Position numbers and translations under genes: made by a program. Positions 17,044 through 26,320 of a stretch of DNA of 64,000 bases are shown in pieces. The stretch is taken from contig CANLOE010000011.1 in assembly GCA_947492745.1 (NCBI GenBank), positions 22,784-86,783 on the forward strand, read 5' to 3'. The first letter of the stretch is position 1. Each line of letters opens with the position of its first letter. The notes beneath the pieces were generated by a model. It was not told the DNA's origin, searched no databases, and worked only from the letters and a program-made list of their open reading frames with translations. The stretch comes from an uncultured Cyclobacteriaceae bacterium (lineage in GTDB: Bacteria > Bacteroidota > Bacteroidia > Cytophagales > Cyclobacteriaceae).

Positions 17044-20000
17044 TTGGTATTACAAAGATTTAATAAGATTGTATTAATCCTTCTGGGAGGAGCTTTTATC
17101 ATTTCAACATGGGTTTCGCACGGCAAGCCTTTGTATAGTAACGTGCTGGAGGAGAAAATGTTCTTTCAGCGCAGTGATACGACTGTTCAGGATACTTTGG
17201 ATAGTATCAAAAATGGTCCCTATGCACCTTCTAGAAAGCCTGTCTATACTCCCAAGGACAGGTTCGGAGACCCCTTTTCCAATAACCTGAGTTCATCACC
17301 GCTCTTATTGAAAGATCCGGCCAGTTTAAAGCTGGATGTAGAAATCGATACCGGTATGAACTATACCATATATGAAAAAATAGGAGACTTGAACTATCGT
17401 CCGACTTCTTCGATGAGCTTCGATGAATTCAGACAATACCAAGATAGAAAACTGGTCAAGGAATACTGGAAGAACAAGTCCTCTGGACTTGATGGCGAAA
17501 GCGCTGTCAGTGGTAGAAACTTGATACCACCTATTTACATCAGCCCCATATTCGACCGAATCTTCGGAGGGAGCTATGTTGAGATCATCCCTCGTGGATT
17601 TGTGACCTTGGACTTTGGAGGTCAATGGCAGCGGCAGTTCAACCCTGCTTCACCCATACGACAACAAAGAACCGGGGGGTTCGAGTTCGATATGCAGACC
17701 AGTATGAACGTAGTGGGTAAGATAGGAGAGAAACTATCGGTAACCGCTAATTTCGATAATAACAATTCTTTTGACTTTCAAAATAACCTAAAAGTAGAGT
17801 TTACCGGTTTTGAAGAGGACATCATTCAAAAGCTGGAAATCGGTAATGTCAGTTTACCACTGAACAACACATTGATATCAGGAGCACAGAATCTCTTCGG
17901 GGTCAAGGCTCAGATGCAGTTCGGTAAACTTTTCGTGACCAGTGTGGTGTCCACACAACGGGGAAAGGCCGAGAGTATCGAAATCAATCCGACCAATGGC
18001 GGACAGGGCAGAGGGTTCAACCTGAAAGCTTCCGACTATGAGGAAAACCAACATTTCTTTTTGGGACAGTACTTTCGTGACCGTTATGAAGAGTGGATGG
18101 CTTCCATTCCCTCACTGACACCGCAAGGAGCCGTTCTGAACACAGCAGTCAATGTGACACGGGTGGAAGTCTATGTTGTCAATAGAAACCGAAATACACA
18201 GACACTAAGAAATGTCGTCGGTCTGATGGATATGGGGGAGGGACTCCAGAGTGATATCTATAACGATGCGCTGGTCAGAGGTACGGGAAATCCCGTAGCG
18301 AACAACCAGAGCAATAACCTCTTCAATCTAGTGACCGGGGGGACCATTAACGATGATAAAAATGAAGTACGGGCCGACCTGATAGGAGCAGGCTTCGAAG
18401 ATGGACTTGATTTTGAAGTGCTTAAAAGTGCTCGAAGGCTAGAACCTAGTGAATACCTCCTGAACGGCAACTTGGGGTATATCTCTCTTTTGAGAAGGAT
18501 ACAGCCTGATGAGGCCGTCGCCGTCGCCTACGAATATACCAATCAAAACGATAACGAGACCTATCGTGTGGGAGAACTGGCCGATGATTATAGCTCTAGA
18601 GATGAGAATAGGGTCGTTTTTCTGAAGCTGCTCAAACCTACTTTTATTCAAATCGATGATACCGATGGCAACCGTGTCCCTACTTGGGACCTGATGATGA
18701 AAAACATCTATAACCTCAATGCAGGACAGGTAGATAAGGACGGCTTTCGCCTGAACATCATCTATCAAAACAACCGTACGGGTATCGAAGAAGCCGCTAT
18801 CACGGAAGGGGTCAGGACCAGAAACTTACAATTGATACAATTGATGGGACTTGACAGGCTAAATCCACAAGGAGACCAAGTATCACGTAATGATGGTGTA
18901 CTCGGTGATGGTAATTTTGACTACTTAGAAGGAGTTACCATCAACTCGCGAAATGGACTGATTATCTTCCCGAAGCTAGAACCTTTTGGTAGTAATCTGG
19001 CAAAAGAGTTTGAAGGGGACCCCAACGAGGAGGACCTGTTACGGCGTTATGTCTACACCAGTCTGTACAATAAAACAAAGAACGATGCTGAGCAGGATGT
19101 CACCCGAAACAAGTACCGCATACAGGGGCAGGGAGTGTCGGGGTCCAATTCCGAAATCCTACTGCGCGGTCTGAACGTGGCCGAAGGCTCCGTAAGGGTC
19201 ACTGCCGGAGGAACCGCCCTTGTCGAAGGCTCCGACTACCAAGTAGACTATAACTTTGGTAAAGTGACCATTCTCAATGAAAGCATACTGAATTCAGGAC
19301 AGAAAATCAACGTCGATTATGAGACCGCCGATCTCTTCAATTTTCAGACCCGCTCATTATTGGGTACCCGACTTGATTACAAATATGGAGATGATATCAA
19401 TCTAGGGGCAACATTCCTATACCTCAATGAACGTCCACTCATAACTCGAAACAACTTGGGCAACGAACCTGTCAGGAATATCAAATATGGATTTGATGTC
19501 AACATACAAAAGGAATCCCGCTTGCTGACCAAAATTATCGATGCTTTCCCCTTACTACAGACCAAAGAACCCTCCTCAGTAAATTTCAGTGCGGAAATAG
19601 CACAACTGATTCCCGGTTCTTCGAATAAAGTACAAGGAGAAAATGCCAGTTATATCGATGACTTCGAATCGACCATGACTCCCTTTAACCTCAATGGCTG
19701 GCAGAACTGGAAACTGGCCTCTACTCCGCGGACCAGGGATAACCGTTTTATCAATGAAGGTGACCCACTTGGTGCTGGTGAGCACAGGGCGAGACTGGCG
19801 TGGTACCAAGTGGACAATATCTTCTACCGTACAGGAGGTAGGAATGTACCCGAACTACCCGAAACAGGCGGAGAGATTGTCAATCACTTCGAAAGAGCCG
19901 TATCGCCCCAAGAAATATTTACGGGACGGCAATTGAACGTTGTCAATACCAATGAGCCTATTTTGGACCTTGCTTACTTCCCCTCAGAACCTGGTCCTTA

Positions 20001-23000
20001 CAATTATGCCGATAGGACCAATCCCGACAGACTGAGCGGCGACCCTAGGGAAAACTGGGCAGGTATAACCAATGCCATTCGAACAGAAACGGATTTTGAT
20101 AAAGCCAATATAGAATATATCGAGTTTTGGTTACTGGATCCTTTCGGAGAGAACAACCCCAGTAGCGAAAACTATATCGTCCGGGATAACCTCAATCCGG
20201 GAAGGAACGATACCGGAGGCGAGCTTATCTTTAATTTGGGCAGTGTCTCCGAAGACCTGATTCCGGATGACAGGCATGGTTTTGAAAATGGTCTTTCTCC
20301 GGATGGTAACAGAGAGAACGTAGAGGAGACGGAATGGGGGCTGGTCCCTTCGGGAGAGTTTTTGATTGATGCCTTTGATAATGCAGAAGGAGCACGGGCC
20401 AATCAGGATGTGGGTTTCGATGGTCTGGATAATGACGGAGAGGTAGCGAAATTCGGAGCAGCCTTTGGCCCTGACCCCTCCAACGATGATTTCAGGTATT
20501 TTTTAGGAGAAGAATTCGATACAGAGACCGCTAATATCATCACACGCTATAAAAAATTCAATGGAGCAGACAACAACTCACCTATTTTCAGTGCAGGAAG
20601 TATAGTGCAATCCAACAGTAATAGCCCTGATAATGAGGATCTAAATCAAGACAATAGGACTACTAGCCTAGAAAGTTATTATGAATACAAAATCAATCTC
20701 AAACCCGACGAACTCGAAGTTGGCAGGAATTTTATCGTAGATCAGGTCAGCAAGAGTATCAATGGAGATGTGGTTCGTTGGTACCTTTACCGTATCCCCA
20801 TTCGGCAGCCGACCAATCGACAGGGAAATATCAGTGATTTCAAGACCATAAAATTTCTCAGGACCTATCTAACGGGTTTTGATAAACCTGTGGTACTGCG
20901 TTTTGCCAATTTTCGTTTTGTGGGCAGTCAATGGCGGAGGTTCACCTCTACTTTGAAAGAGGATGGTTTCGGGCGCATACAGGAAAGCGAGGTCAATAAC
21001 CTATCCCTCTCCGTGGTGAATATTGAGGACAACGGTATTGGTAATGACAAACAACCGGCATATGTATTGCCTCCGGGTATCATTCGCGATAGAGACAATA
21101 CTTCTACTATAGAGCGCCAATTGAACGAGCAATCGCTACAGCTTTGTGTAGAAGATTTGGAAGATGGTGATGCCCGAGCGGCTTTTAAAACAGTGTCATT
21201 GGATCTGCTGAACTACAAGCGTTTGAAGATGTTCTTCCACGCTAATAGTACGACAATAGCCGCAGGTAACAATGATCAAGCTACTGCCTTTGTCAGGCTT
21301 ACCGCCGATGATGAAGAGAACTTTTACGAAATAGAAGTGCCACTATTGATTTCCTCTCCCAGTAACAATGCCCCTGAGGCGGTTTGGCCGGCAGTGAATG
21401 AAATCGATATCGATTTGGAGGAACTGATTTTATTAAAGAACGACCGGCAGTTGGCAGGAGCATCTCAGTTCGATCTATATCCAGCTGGAGAGGGAAAGCA
21501 GGTCGGTAATCAGCGTATCCGTGTCAAAGGCAAGCCCAGCTTGAATTCTCTGACGCAGATTATGATTGGTGTACGAAACCCTAGGGCGAACAGCCTACGG
21601 CCTACCGATACAGGCGACCCGCAGTCCATCTGCCTTTGGGCCAATGAGATGAGGGTGACTTCCTTCTCCCAATCGTCCAGCTGGGCCACCAATGCCAGCC
21701 TGAATGCAAAACTGGCCGATTTTGCGACAGTATCAGGGTCGGTATCCTACACCTCATCAGGTTTTGGCGGGATACAGTCCAAGTTTGCAGACCGGGATTT
21801 AAGTGAAAACACTTCTTATAATGTCAACGCCACCGTAAATCTGGACAAGATGCTGCCCGAGAGATTGGGACTGAAGATACCGATGTATGTCAATTATGGG
21901 AAGACGATCATCACTCCGAAGTTTGACCCTTTCAATCCTGATAAACGTTTGGAGACCTCTCTGTTGACCGTCAATGCCGAGGACAGGGAAGACTATAAGA
22001 AACTTGCCGAAGACCGTACGATCAATAGAGGTTTTAATTTTACCAATGTCAGAAAAGAAAAAGTAAAGGAAGATGCCAAGAGTCATATCTACGATGTGGA
22101 AAACCTAACATTTACCTATGCCTATAGTGAGCGTTCCAGAAGTTATTCCAATCAAGCGCTGAATCAGACCATTATCAATAGTGGGGCCGTAGGCTACAAT
22201 TATACTGCACAGAATCAGCCTTGGGAACCTTTTCAGGAAGGCAATGCTTTTAGTTCACCTTATTTGAAGTTTATCAAAGACTTTAATGTCAATCCTTTAC
22301 CCTCAAGTCTTTCATTTTCTGCTGACCTGAACCGTCAGTTCAGAAAGACACTTTCACGTAATGTTATCGTAGAAGAAGGGCGATTGCGTGCCGAAGAGAT
22401 CAACCCGACCTTCAGTAAAACCTTTTTGTTTCGTAGGACTTATGGATTGCGCTGGGATTTGACCCAGAGTCTATCCTTGGATTATTTGGCGACTGCCAAT
22501 GCCAACGTCGATGAACCCGAAGGAGACATCGATACCCGAGTCAAAAGGGATTCTGTCCTAACGAACCTAAAGCGACTGGGACGGATGACCGCATTTACAC
22601 AGAACGTTAGTGCCAATTACCGCTTGCCCTTGGACAAGTTACCGTTTACGGACTGGCTAAGTGCGGAAGCGCGGTATAATGTAGCCTATAACTGGAAAGC
22701 AGGTGCATTGACACTTGTCGATAGTTTAGATCTGGGCAATTCAATACAGAACGCTAGAGACCAGTCTTTGACCGGTAAAATCGATATGGTCAAACTTTAC
22801 AATAAGATACAGTTTCTGAAGGATATCAATTCTCCGCCACGTAGAAGAAGGAGTGGAAATAGCAACCCCAGAGCCTCTGACCCAGACAGTACACAGGTGA
22901 CACAAAAAGAGTACAAGGGGGCAAAGAACTTTCTGCGGTTTTTGATGTCGCTGCGCTCCATCACCGCGACCTATTCCTTAAAAGAAGGTACTTTCCTCCC

Positions 23001-24282
23001 CGGTTTCCGTCCCGATGCTTATCTCTTCGGTCTGGACGAGGCCTTTGAGGCCCCAGGTATCCCTTTTCTTCTCGGAAGTCAGGATCCGGGTATTCAGAGA
23101 GAAGCTGCTAACCAAGATTGGCTGATCCGTAATGATAACTTGAATGCGCCCTTTACGCAGTCCAGAAATATCGATTTGAGCGTCCGGGCAAGCTTGGAAC
23201 CTTTCAAGGATATGAAAATCCAGTTGGATGCCAATAAGCGGAAATCCGCACAGTTTCAAGAGGTCTTTAAATTCGATGAACTCAGTAATGATTTTAGGCC
23301 ACAAAACCCATTTCAGTCGGGGAGCTATTCGATATCCATTATCAGCCTGAAGACCGCATTTGCAGGAAGTAGTGGAGAAAACGGTTCTCCTATATACGAT
23401 GATTTTGAAGACTTTAGAGGGATTATCAGAGATCGTTTGGGCGATAGGAGCGGTGCCGTATACGATAGTAGCGCACAGGATGTGCTGATTCCTGCATTTA
23501 TCGCTGCTTATACGGGTAAAGATCCTAGGACAAGTAGCTTGAGCCCCTTCCCGAAAACACCACTGCCCAACTGGAGGATGGACTATGCAGGATTGGGCAA
23601 GATACCCGCACTGAAGGACAAATTCTCTTCCATTAATATTACCCATAGCTATCAGTCCAACTATACCGTAAGTAATTATGCCAGTTCGGCCATATTTGAT
23701 GAAGGTCTGGGCTTTGATAACAATATCGAAGAGTATAATGAATCGCTCTATACCCTGCCCAATAGTTTAGGAGAGGCTGCACCACTCTATAATATCGATC
23801 AAGTGCAGATTACAGAACGGTTTTCGCCGCTGATCGGGGTCAACCTTCGGACAAAGAGTAAGATGAATATCAAGGTAGAATACAAAACGGAACGTAGTCT
23901 GGCACTTCAGATTTCCAACCGACAGGTGACCGATATGAGGAGTAGGGATATCTCATTTGATATCGGTTTTACAAGACAGAACTTCAAGCTCCCTTTTAAG
24001 TCCAAAGGAAGAGTAATTACATTGAAAAATGACGTTGAGTTTAGGATGAACATGACCTATAGGAACAATGAGACCGTTCAGCGTCGTCTTGATGACGAAA
24101 GCACGATCACAGGGGGGACTGTCGATTTCAGATTGGGACCCAATATCAATTATAGAGTAAACGATAAAGTAGATGTAAGGATATATTTCAATCGTAGTAT
24201 AGTCTCTCCGAAAATAACCACTTCCTTCAAAAGAACAACAACCGCATTTGGAACACAACTTCGATTCAGTCTAGCACAATAA
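17044..24282 (+). CDS. sprA: SprA, outer-membrane translocon of the type IX secretion system / gliding motility
   Basis: 2412 residues, the usual SprA size, starting at TTG 17044 with a hydrophobic export signal (IVLILLGGAFIISTWVSHG). SprA forms the very large single-chain outer-membrane beta-barrel through which T9SS cargo crosses the outer membrane; in gliding species it is also needed to export SprB-type adhesins. Family markers include QRTGGFEFDMQTSMNVVGKI near residue 210, the ASYIDDFESTM motif near 870, abundant alternating amphipathic strands to the C-terminus, and the terminal strand FGTQLRFSLAQ. A large minus-strand open frame inside it (22978-23646) is an antisense shadow. A hairpin terminator follows. 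Confidence 0.96.
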   Translation: MVLQRFNKIVLILLGGAFIISTWVSHGKPLYSNVLEEKMFFQRSDTTVQDTLDSIKNGPYAPSRKPVYTPKDRFGDPFSNNLSSSPLLLKDPASLKLDVEIDTGMNYTIYEKIGDLNYRPTSSMSFDEFRQYQDRKLVKEYWKNKSSGLDGESAVSGRNLIPPIYISPIFDRIFGGSYVEIIPRGFVTLDFGGQWQRQFNPASPIRQQRTGGFEFDMQTSMNVVGKIGEKLSVTANFDNNNSFDFQNNLKVEFTGFEEDIIQKLEIGNVSLPLNNTLISGAQNLFGVKAQMQFGKLFVTSVVSTQRGKAESIEINPTNGGQGRGFNLKASDYEENQHFFLGQYFRDRYEEWMASIPSLTPQGAVLNTAVNVTRVEVYVVNRNRNTQTLRNVVGLMDMGEGLQSDIYNDALVRGTGNPVANNQSNNLFNLVTGGTINDDKNEVRADLIGAGFEDGLDFEVLKSARRLEPSEYLLNGNLGYISLLRRIQPDEAVAVAYEYTNQNDNETYRVGELADDYSSRDENRVVFLKLLKPTFIQIDDTDGNRVPTWDLMMKNIYNLNAGQVDKDGFRLNIIYQNNRTGIEEAAITEGVRTRNLQLIQLMGLDRLNPQGDQVSRNDGVLGDGNFDYLEGVTINSRNGLIIFPKLEPFGSNLAKEFEGDPNEEDLLRRYVYTSLYNKTKNDAEQDVTRNKYRIQGQGVSGSNSEILLRGLNVAEGSVRVTAGGTALVEGSDYQVDYNFGKVTILNESILNSGQKINVDYETADLFNFQTRSLLGTRLDYKYGDDINLGATFLYLNERPLITRNNLGNEPVRNIKYGFDVNIQKESRLLTKIIDAFPLLQTKEPSSVNFSAEIAQLIPGSSNKVQGENASYIDDFESTMTPFNLNGWQNWKLASTPRTRDNRFINEGDPLGAGEHRARLAWYQVDNIFYRTGGRNVPELPETGGEIVNHFERAVSPQEIFTGRQLNVVNTNEPILDLAYFPSEPGPYNYADRTNPDRLSGDPRENWAGITNAIRTETDFDKANIEYIEFWLLDPFGENNPSSENYIVRDNLNPGRNDTGGELIFNLGSVSEDLIPDDRHGFENGLSPDGNRENVEETEWGLVPSGEFLIDAFDNAEGARANQDVGFDGLDNDGEVAKFGAAFGPDPSNDDFRYFLGEEFDTETANIITRYKKFNGADNNSPIFSAGSIVQSNSNSPDNEDLNQDNRTTSLESYYEYKINLKPDELEVGRNFIVDQVSKSINGDVVRWYLYRIPIRQPTNRQGNISDFKTIKFLRTYLTGFDKPVVLRFANFRFVGSQWRRFTSTLKEDGFGRIQESEVNNLSLSVVNIEDNGIGNDKQPAYVLPPGIIRDRDNTSTIERQLNEQSLQLCVEDLEDGDARAAFKTVSLDLLNYKRLKMFFHANSTTIAAGNNDQATAFVRLTADDEENFYEIEVPLLISSPSNNAPEAVWPAVNEIDIDLEELILLKNDRQLAGASQFDLYPAGEGKQVGNQRIRVKGKPSLNSLTQIMIGVRNPRANSLRPTDTGDPQSICLWANEMRVTSFSQSSSWATNASLNAKLADFATVSGSVSYTSSGFGGIQSKFADRDLSENTSYNVNATVNLDKMLPERLGLKIPMYVNYGKTIITPKFDPFNPDKRLETSLLTVNAEDREDYKKLAEDRTINRGFNFTNVRKEKVKEDAKSHIYDVENLTFTYAYSERSRSYSNQALNQTIINSGAVGYNYTAQNQPWEPFQEGNAFSSPYLKFIKDFNVNPLPSSLSFSADLNRQFRKTLSRNVIVEEGRLRAEEINPTFSKTFLFRRTYGLRWDLTQSLSLDYLATANANVDEPEGDIDTRVKRDSVLTNLKRLGRMTAFTQNVSANYRLPLDKLPFTDWLSAEARYNVAYNWKAGALTLVDSLDLGNSIQNARDQSLTGKIDMVKLYNKIQFLKDINSPPRRRRSGNSNPRASDPDSTQVTQKEYKGAKNFLRFLMSLRSITATYSLKEGTFLPGFRPDAYLFGLDEAFEAPGIPFLLGSQDPGIQREAANQDWLIRNDNLNAPFTQSRNIDLSVRASLEPFKDMKIQLDANKRKSAQFQEVFKFDELSNDFRPQNPFQSGSYSISIISLKTAFAGSSGENGSPIYDDFEDFRGIIRDRLGDRSGAVYDSSAQDVLIPAFIAAYTGKDPRTSSLSPFPKTPLPNWRMDYAGLGKIPALKDKFSSINITHSYQSNYTVSNYASSAIFDEGLGFDNNIEEYNESLYTLPNSLGEAAPLYNIDQVQITERFSPLIGVNLRTKSKMNIKVEYKTERSLALQISNRQVTDMRSRDISFDIGFTRQNFKLPFKSKGRVITLKNDVEFRMNMTYRNNETVQRRLDDESTITGGTVDFRLGPNINYRVNDKVDVRIYFNRSIVSPKITTSFKRTTTAFGTQLRFSLAQ

Positions 24283-24312
24283 ACGGTTATAACTATAACT
24301 GTTCGAGCATAT

Positions 24313-24350
24313 TCAAAGGGAATAGGGAGGAATACGCCTATTCCCTTTGA
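24313..24350 (+). terminator. hairpin terminator after sprA
   Basis: TCAAAGGGAATAGG (24313-24326) is perfectly complementary to CCTATTCCCTTTGA (24337-24350), a 14-bp stem with a 10-base loop, 30 bases after the sprA stop. There is no strong T tract on either side, so it could also protect the 3' end. Confidence 0.7.
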
Positions 24351-24439
24351 TGGCTTATATAGTAGCCTTCTTATTTGTACAACTATAGCTTTTCAATACT
24401 ACATATTTCATCCAAATTTGAACCTGGATTATGTATTAG

Positions 24440-24565
24440 AACTTAGTTGTGAGGGGTTGAAAATCAATAGATCAGGGAGTTTTATTGGATTTGGCATAGC
24501 ATCGCTACGGTTAATTCAAAAAACGTAGTGCAACGACTGATTTGCAGAGGTCCGGGTTTAATGGT
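24440..24565 (+). repeat. dispersed repeat module C
   Basis: The core 'atcagggagttttattgga', then 'ggcatagcatcgctacggtt', then 'aattcaaaaaacgtagtgca' recurs inverted at 62110-62245 with roughly 83% identity over about 90 bases. It recurs partially at 33715-33810, 62564-62650 and 2049-2110. The copy lies in the sprA-gcvH spacer, upstream of the gcvH promoter region. Confidence 0.65.
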
Positions 24566-24622
24566 TCTGTCAAATGACAAAGAGACAAATCCATTTTTGA
24601 AAAAAATCCTTTTTCACTTTTC

Positions 24623-24654
24623 TTGACTATTCTGGGAAAAAGAGTGTATTTTTA
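24623..24654 (+). promoter_or_regulatory. candidate Bacteroidota-type promoter of gcvH
   Basis: TTG at 24623-24625 and TATTTTTA at 24647-24654 are 21 bases apart. This is close to the Bacteroidota -33 (TTTG) / -7 (TAnnTTTG) consensus, with one mismatch in the -7 box. The ATG of gcvH follows 19 bases later. Confidence 0.35.
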
Positions 24655-24673
24655 GCTCTAAAATTAAATATCA

Positions 24674-25054
24674 ATGAATATACCGGAAGCATTAAAATAC
24701 ACGAAAGACCACGAATGGGTGAAGATCGATGGTGAAGAAATCATTGTCGGTATTACTGATTTTGCTCAAAAAGAATTAGGTGATATTGTCTATGTGGAAA
24801 TCGAAACAGAAGGGGAGGAAGTCGCCCAGAACGAAGTATTCGGGACGGTAGAAGCAGTCAAGACGGTATCCGACCTTTTTATGCCACTCTCAGGTACAGT
24901 TCTGGAAGTGAACGCCGATTTAGAGGACAATCCCGAGAAGGTCAATGAGGCTCCGTATGAGGATGGTTGGATGATAAAAATGCAACTGAGCAATAAAGAA
25001 GAGCTAGAGAGTCTACTTTCAGCGGAAGATTATAAGACTTTAATAGGTTCTTGA
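24674..25054 (+). CDS. gcvH: glycine cleavage system H protein
   Basis: 126 residues, a standard GcvH. The N-terminus (MNIPEALKYTKDHEWVKIDG) and the lipoylation site with Lys63 in VEAVKTVSD are clear, and the protein ends with the conserved acidic helix region. The lipoyl arm carries the aminomethyl group between the P, T and L proteins. The other gcv genes are not in the window, which is usual in Bacteroidota. It is followed 12 bases later by a vanZ-like gene and then tonB; the three are probably one transcription unit, or two with an internal promoter before tonB. Confidence 0.95.
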   Translation: MNIPEALKYTKDHEWVKIDGEEIIVGITDFAQKELGDIVYVEIETEGEEVAQNEVFGTVEAVKTVSDLFMPLSGTVLEVNADLEDNPEKVNEAPYEDGWMIKMQLSNKEELESLLSAEDYKTLIGS

Positions 25055-25066
25055 CCTTATACCACA

Positions 25067-25450
25067 GTGCACAAAAGATTCAGTATTCTTGGCTTGATTT
25101 GGGGATTGTTGATACTGGGCATGACCTTGACGCCCGGGAAAGACATACCCAACTGGGAGTTGTTCAGCTTTGATAAACTGGGGCATTTTGGTTTATTCGG
25201 AATACTGTCGTTTCTTATAGCACTTAGTTTCACGCAAGACGGGAAAACACGGAACTTTAAAAAAGCTATATTTGTTTATAGTGTTATTGGTAGTTCTTGT
25301 TATGGTATCATTATAGAACTTATCCAAAGTCAAATACCGGGAAGGTCTGCTTCCCTTGGGGATGTTTTAGCAGATGTTATTGGAGCTTTATTAGGTTTTT
25401 GGGTGTTTCACCTGACCTATAAATTTATAATCGCCAATAAAGAAAAGTGA
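25067..25450 (+). CDS. VanZ-like family membrane protein
   Basis: 127 residues from a GTG start at 25067, with four hydrophobic segments. The VanZ-family landmarks are present: an early helix with GMTLTPGKDIPNW, FDKLGHFGLFGILSFL, and the C-terminal ELIQSQIPGRSASLGDVLADVIGALLG, where polar residues lie in the membrane plane. The function of VanZ-like proteins outside glycopeptide resistance is uncertain; here the position between gcvH and tonB simply reflects a common Bacteroidota gene order. Confidence 0.85.
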   Translation: MHKRFSILGLIWGLLILGMTLTPGKDIPNWELFSFDKLGHFGLFGILSFLIALSFTQDGKTRNFKKAIFVYSVIGSSCYGIIIELIQSQIPGRSASLGDVLADVIGALLGFWVFHLTYKFIIANKEK

Positions 25451-25460
25451 AATACTTTTG

Positions 25461-25468
25461 TATATTTG
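25461..25468 (+). promoter_or_regulatory. candidate -7 element upstream of tonB
   Basis: TATATTTG matches the Bacteroidota -7 consensus TAnnTTTG exactly and lies 57 bases before the tonB start, right after the vanZ-like stop. A clear -33 TTTG at the expected distance is not seen, so confidence is modest. Confidence 0.35.
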
Positions 25469-25524
25469 AGAAACCCCGAAACATTTAGTTTAAAGAAATT
25501 GTAAATAAAGGAGTATCAGTTATC

Positions 25525-26199
25525 ATGGAACAAAAAAAATCACCAAAAGCTGATCTTACCAGAAAAACCGGCCTTTTCCTTAATATAGGACTTGTCGTAT
25601 CATTGGCCCTTGTGATAGGTGCCTTTGAAATGAGAAACTATGAAGAGAATGATTTGGTAGATCTCGGTTCGATCGATGAGAGTTTCGAAGAGATGTTGGA
25701 AATCCCCCCTACCGAACAACCACCACCACCACCACCGAAAATTCAGCAACCCGAAATCATCGTTGTTGAGGACGAAGAAGAAATAGAAGAAGAGGTGGAA
25801 GTAGAGTTTGATGTGGAGATAACAGATGATACCGAAATCGAGGAGATGGTTGCCGCAGAGGAACCTGCGGAAGAAGTTGTAGAAGAAATTTTCACTATCG
25901 TAGAAGACCCTGCCGAACCTAATGGTGGGATGCAGGCTTTCTACAAATATGTTGGTAGTAAATTGAAGTATCCAAGTCAGGCAAAGCGAATGGGTGTTGA
26001 AGGAAAGGTGTTCGTCGAATTCGTTGTTGATAAGGATGGGACGCTTACCAATGTACGTGCTGTAAGGGGAATCGGAGCCGGATGTGATGAGGAAGCCGTT
26101 AGGGTCATCAAGAATGCTGCTAAGTGGAAGCCCGGTAAGCAAAGAGGACGAGCAGTTAAAGTTAAAATTGTACTTCCTATCAGTTTTAAGTTACAATAG
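25525..26199 (+). CDS. TonB family energy transducer
   Basis: 224 residues: short cytoplasmic N-terminus, one membrane helix (LFLNIGLVVSLALVIGAF), a Pro-rich stretch (PPTEQPPPPPP) and a Glu-rich, rigid periplasmic spacer (about 75-130), then the C-terminal TonB domain (KLKYPSQAKRMGVEGKVFVEFVV... up to VLPISFKL). It transmits proton-motive force from ExbB/ExbD to outer-membrane TonB-dependent receptors. Genes for ExbB/D are not nearby. The Pro/Glu-rich spacer gives a long antisense frame (25600-26142) that is an artefact of composition. A strong terminator follows. Confidence 0.92.
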   Translation: MEQKKSPKADLTRKTGLFLNIGLVVSLALVIGAFEMRNYEENDLVDLGSIDESFEEMLEIPPTEQPPPPPPKIQQPEIIVVEDEEEIEEEVEVEFDVEITDDTEIEEMVAAEEPAEEVVEEIFTIVEDPAEPNGGMQAFYKYVGSKLKYPSQAKRMGVEGKVFVEFVVDKDGTLTNVRAVRGIGAGCDEEAVRVIKNAAKWKPGKQRGRAVKVKIVLPISFKLQ

Positions 26200-26236
26200 G
26201 ACGAACAGACTGAAATACAAAGTTAAAATCATATTG

Positions 26237-26268
26237 AATCCCGAACACTATTCTGAGTGTTCGGGATT
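26237..26268 (+). terminator. intrinsic terminator after tonB
   Basis: AATCCCGAACACT (26237-26249) pairs perfectly with AGTGTTCGGGATT (26256-26268), loop of six, followed by 'tctattttt'. It is positioned 37 bases after the tonB stop. Read on the other strand, it could also serve the convergent aspartate kinase gene ending at 26321. Confidence 0.85.
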
Positions 26269-26320
26269 TCTATTTTTCAGCCCTGCCTTTTCCCGAAGTT
26301 TTGATGACGCCCGGTCGCGA

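Noticed and set aside
22978..23646. 222-residue open frame on the minus strand inside sprA
   Set aside because: It lies wholly antisense to a clear SprA coding region and has no recognisable motif.
24283..24673. Glycine riboswitch before gcvH
   Set aside because: No tandem aptamer-like structure is visible; the space is taken by a terminator hairpin and repeat C.
25600..26142. 180-residue minus-strand frame across tonB
   Set aside because: It is the mirror of the Glu/Pro-rich spacer of TonB, giving a Phe/Trp-rich nonsense composition.
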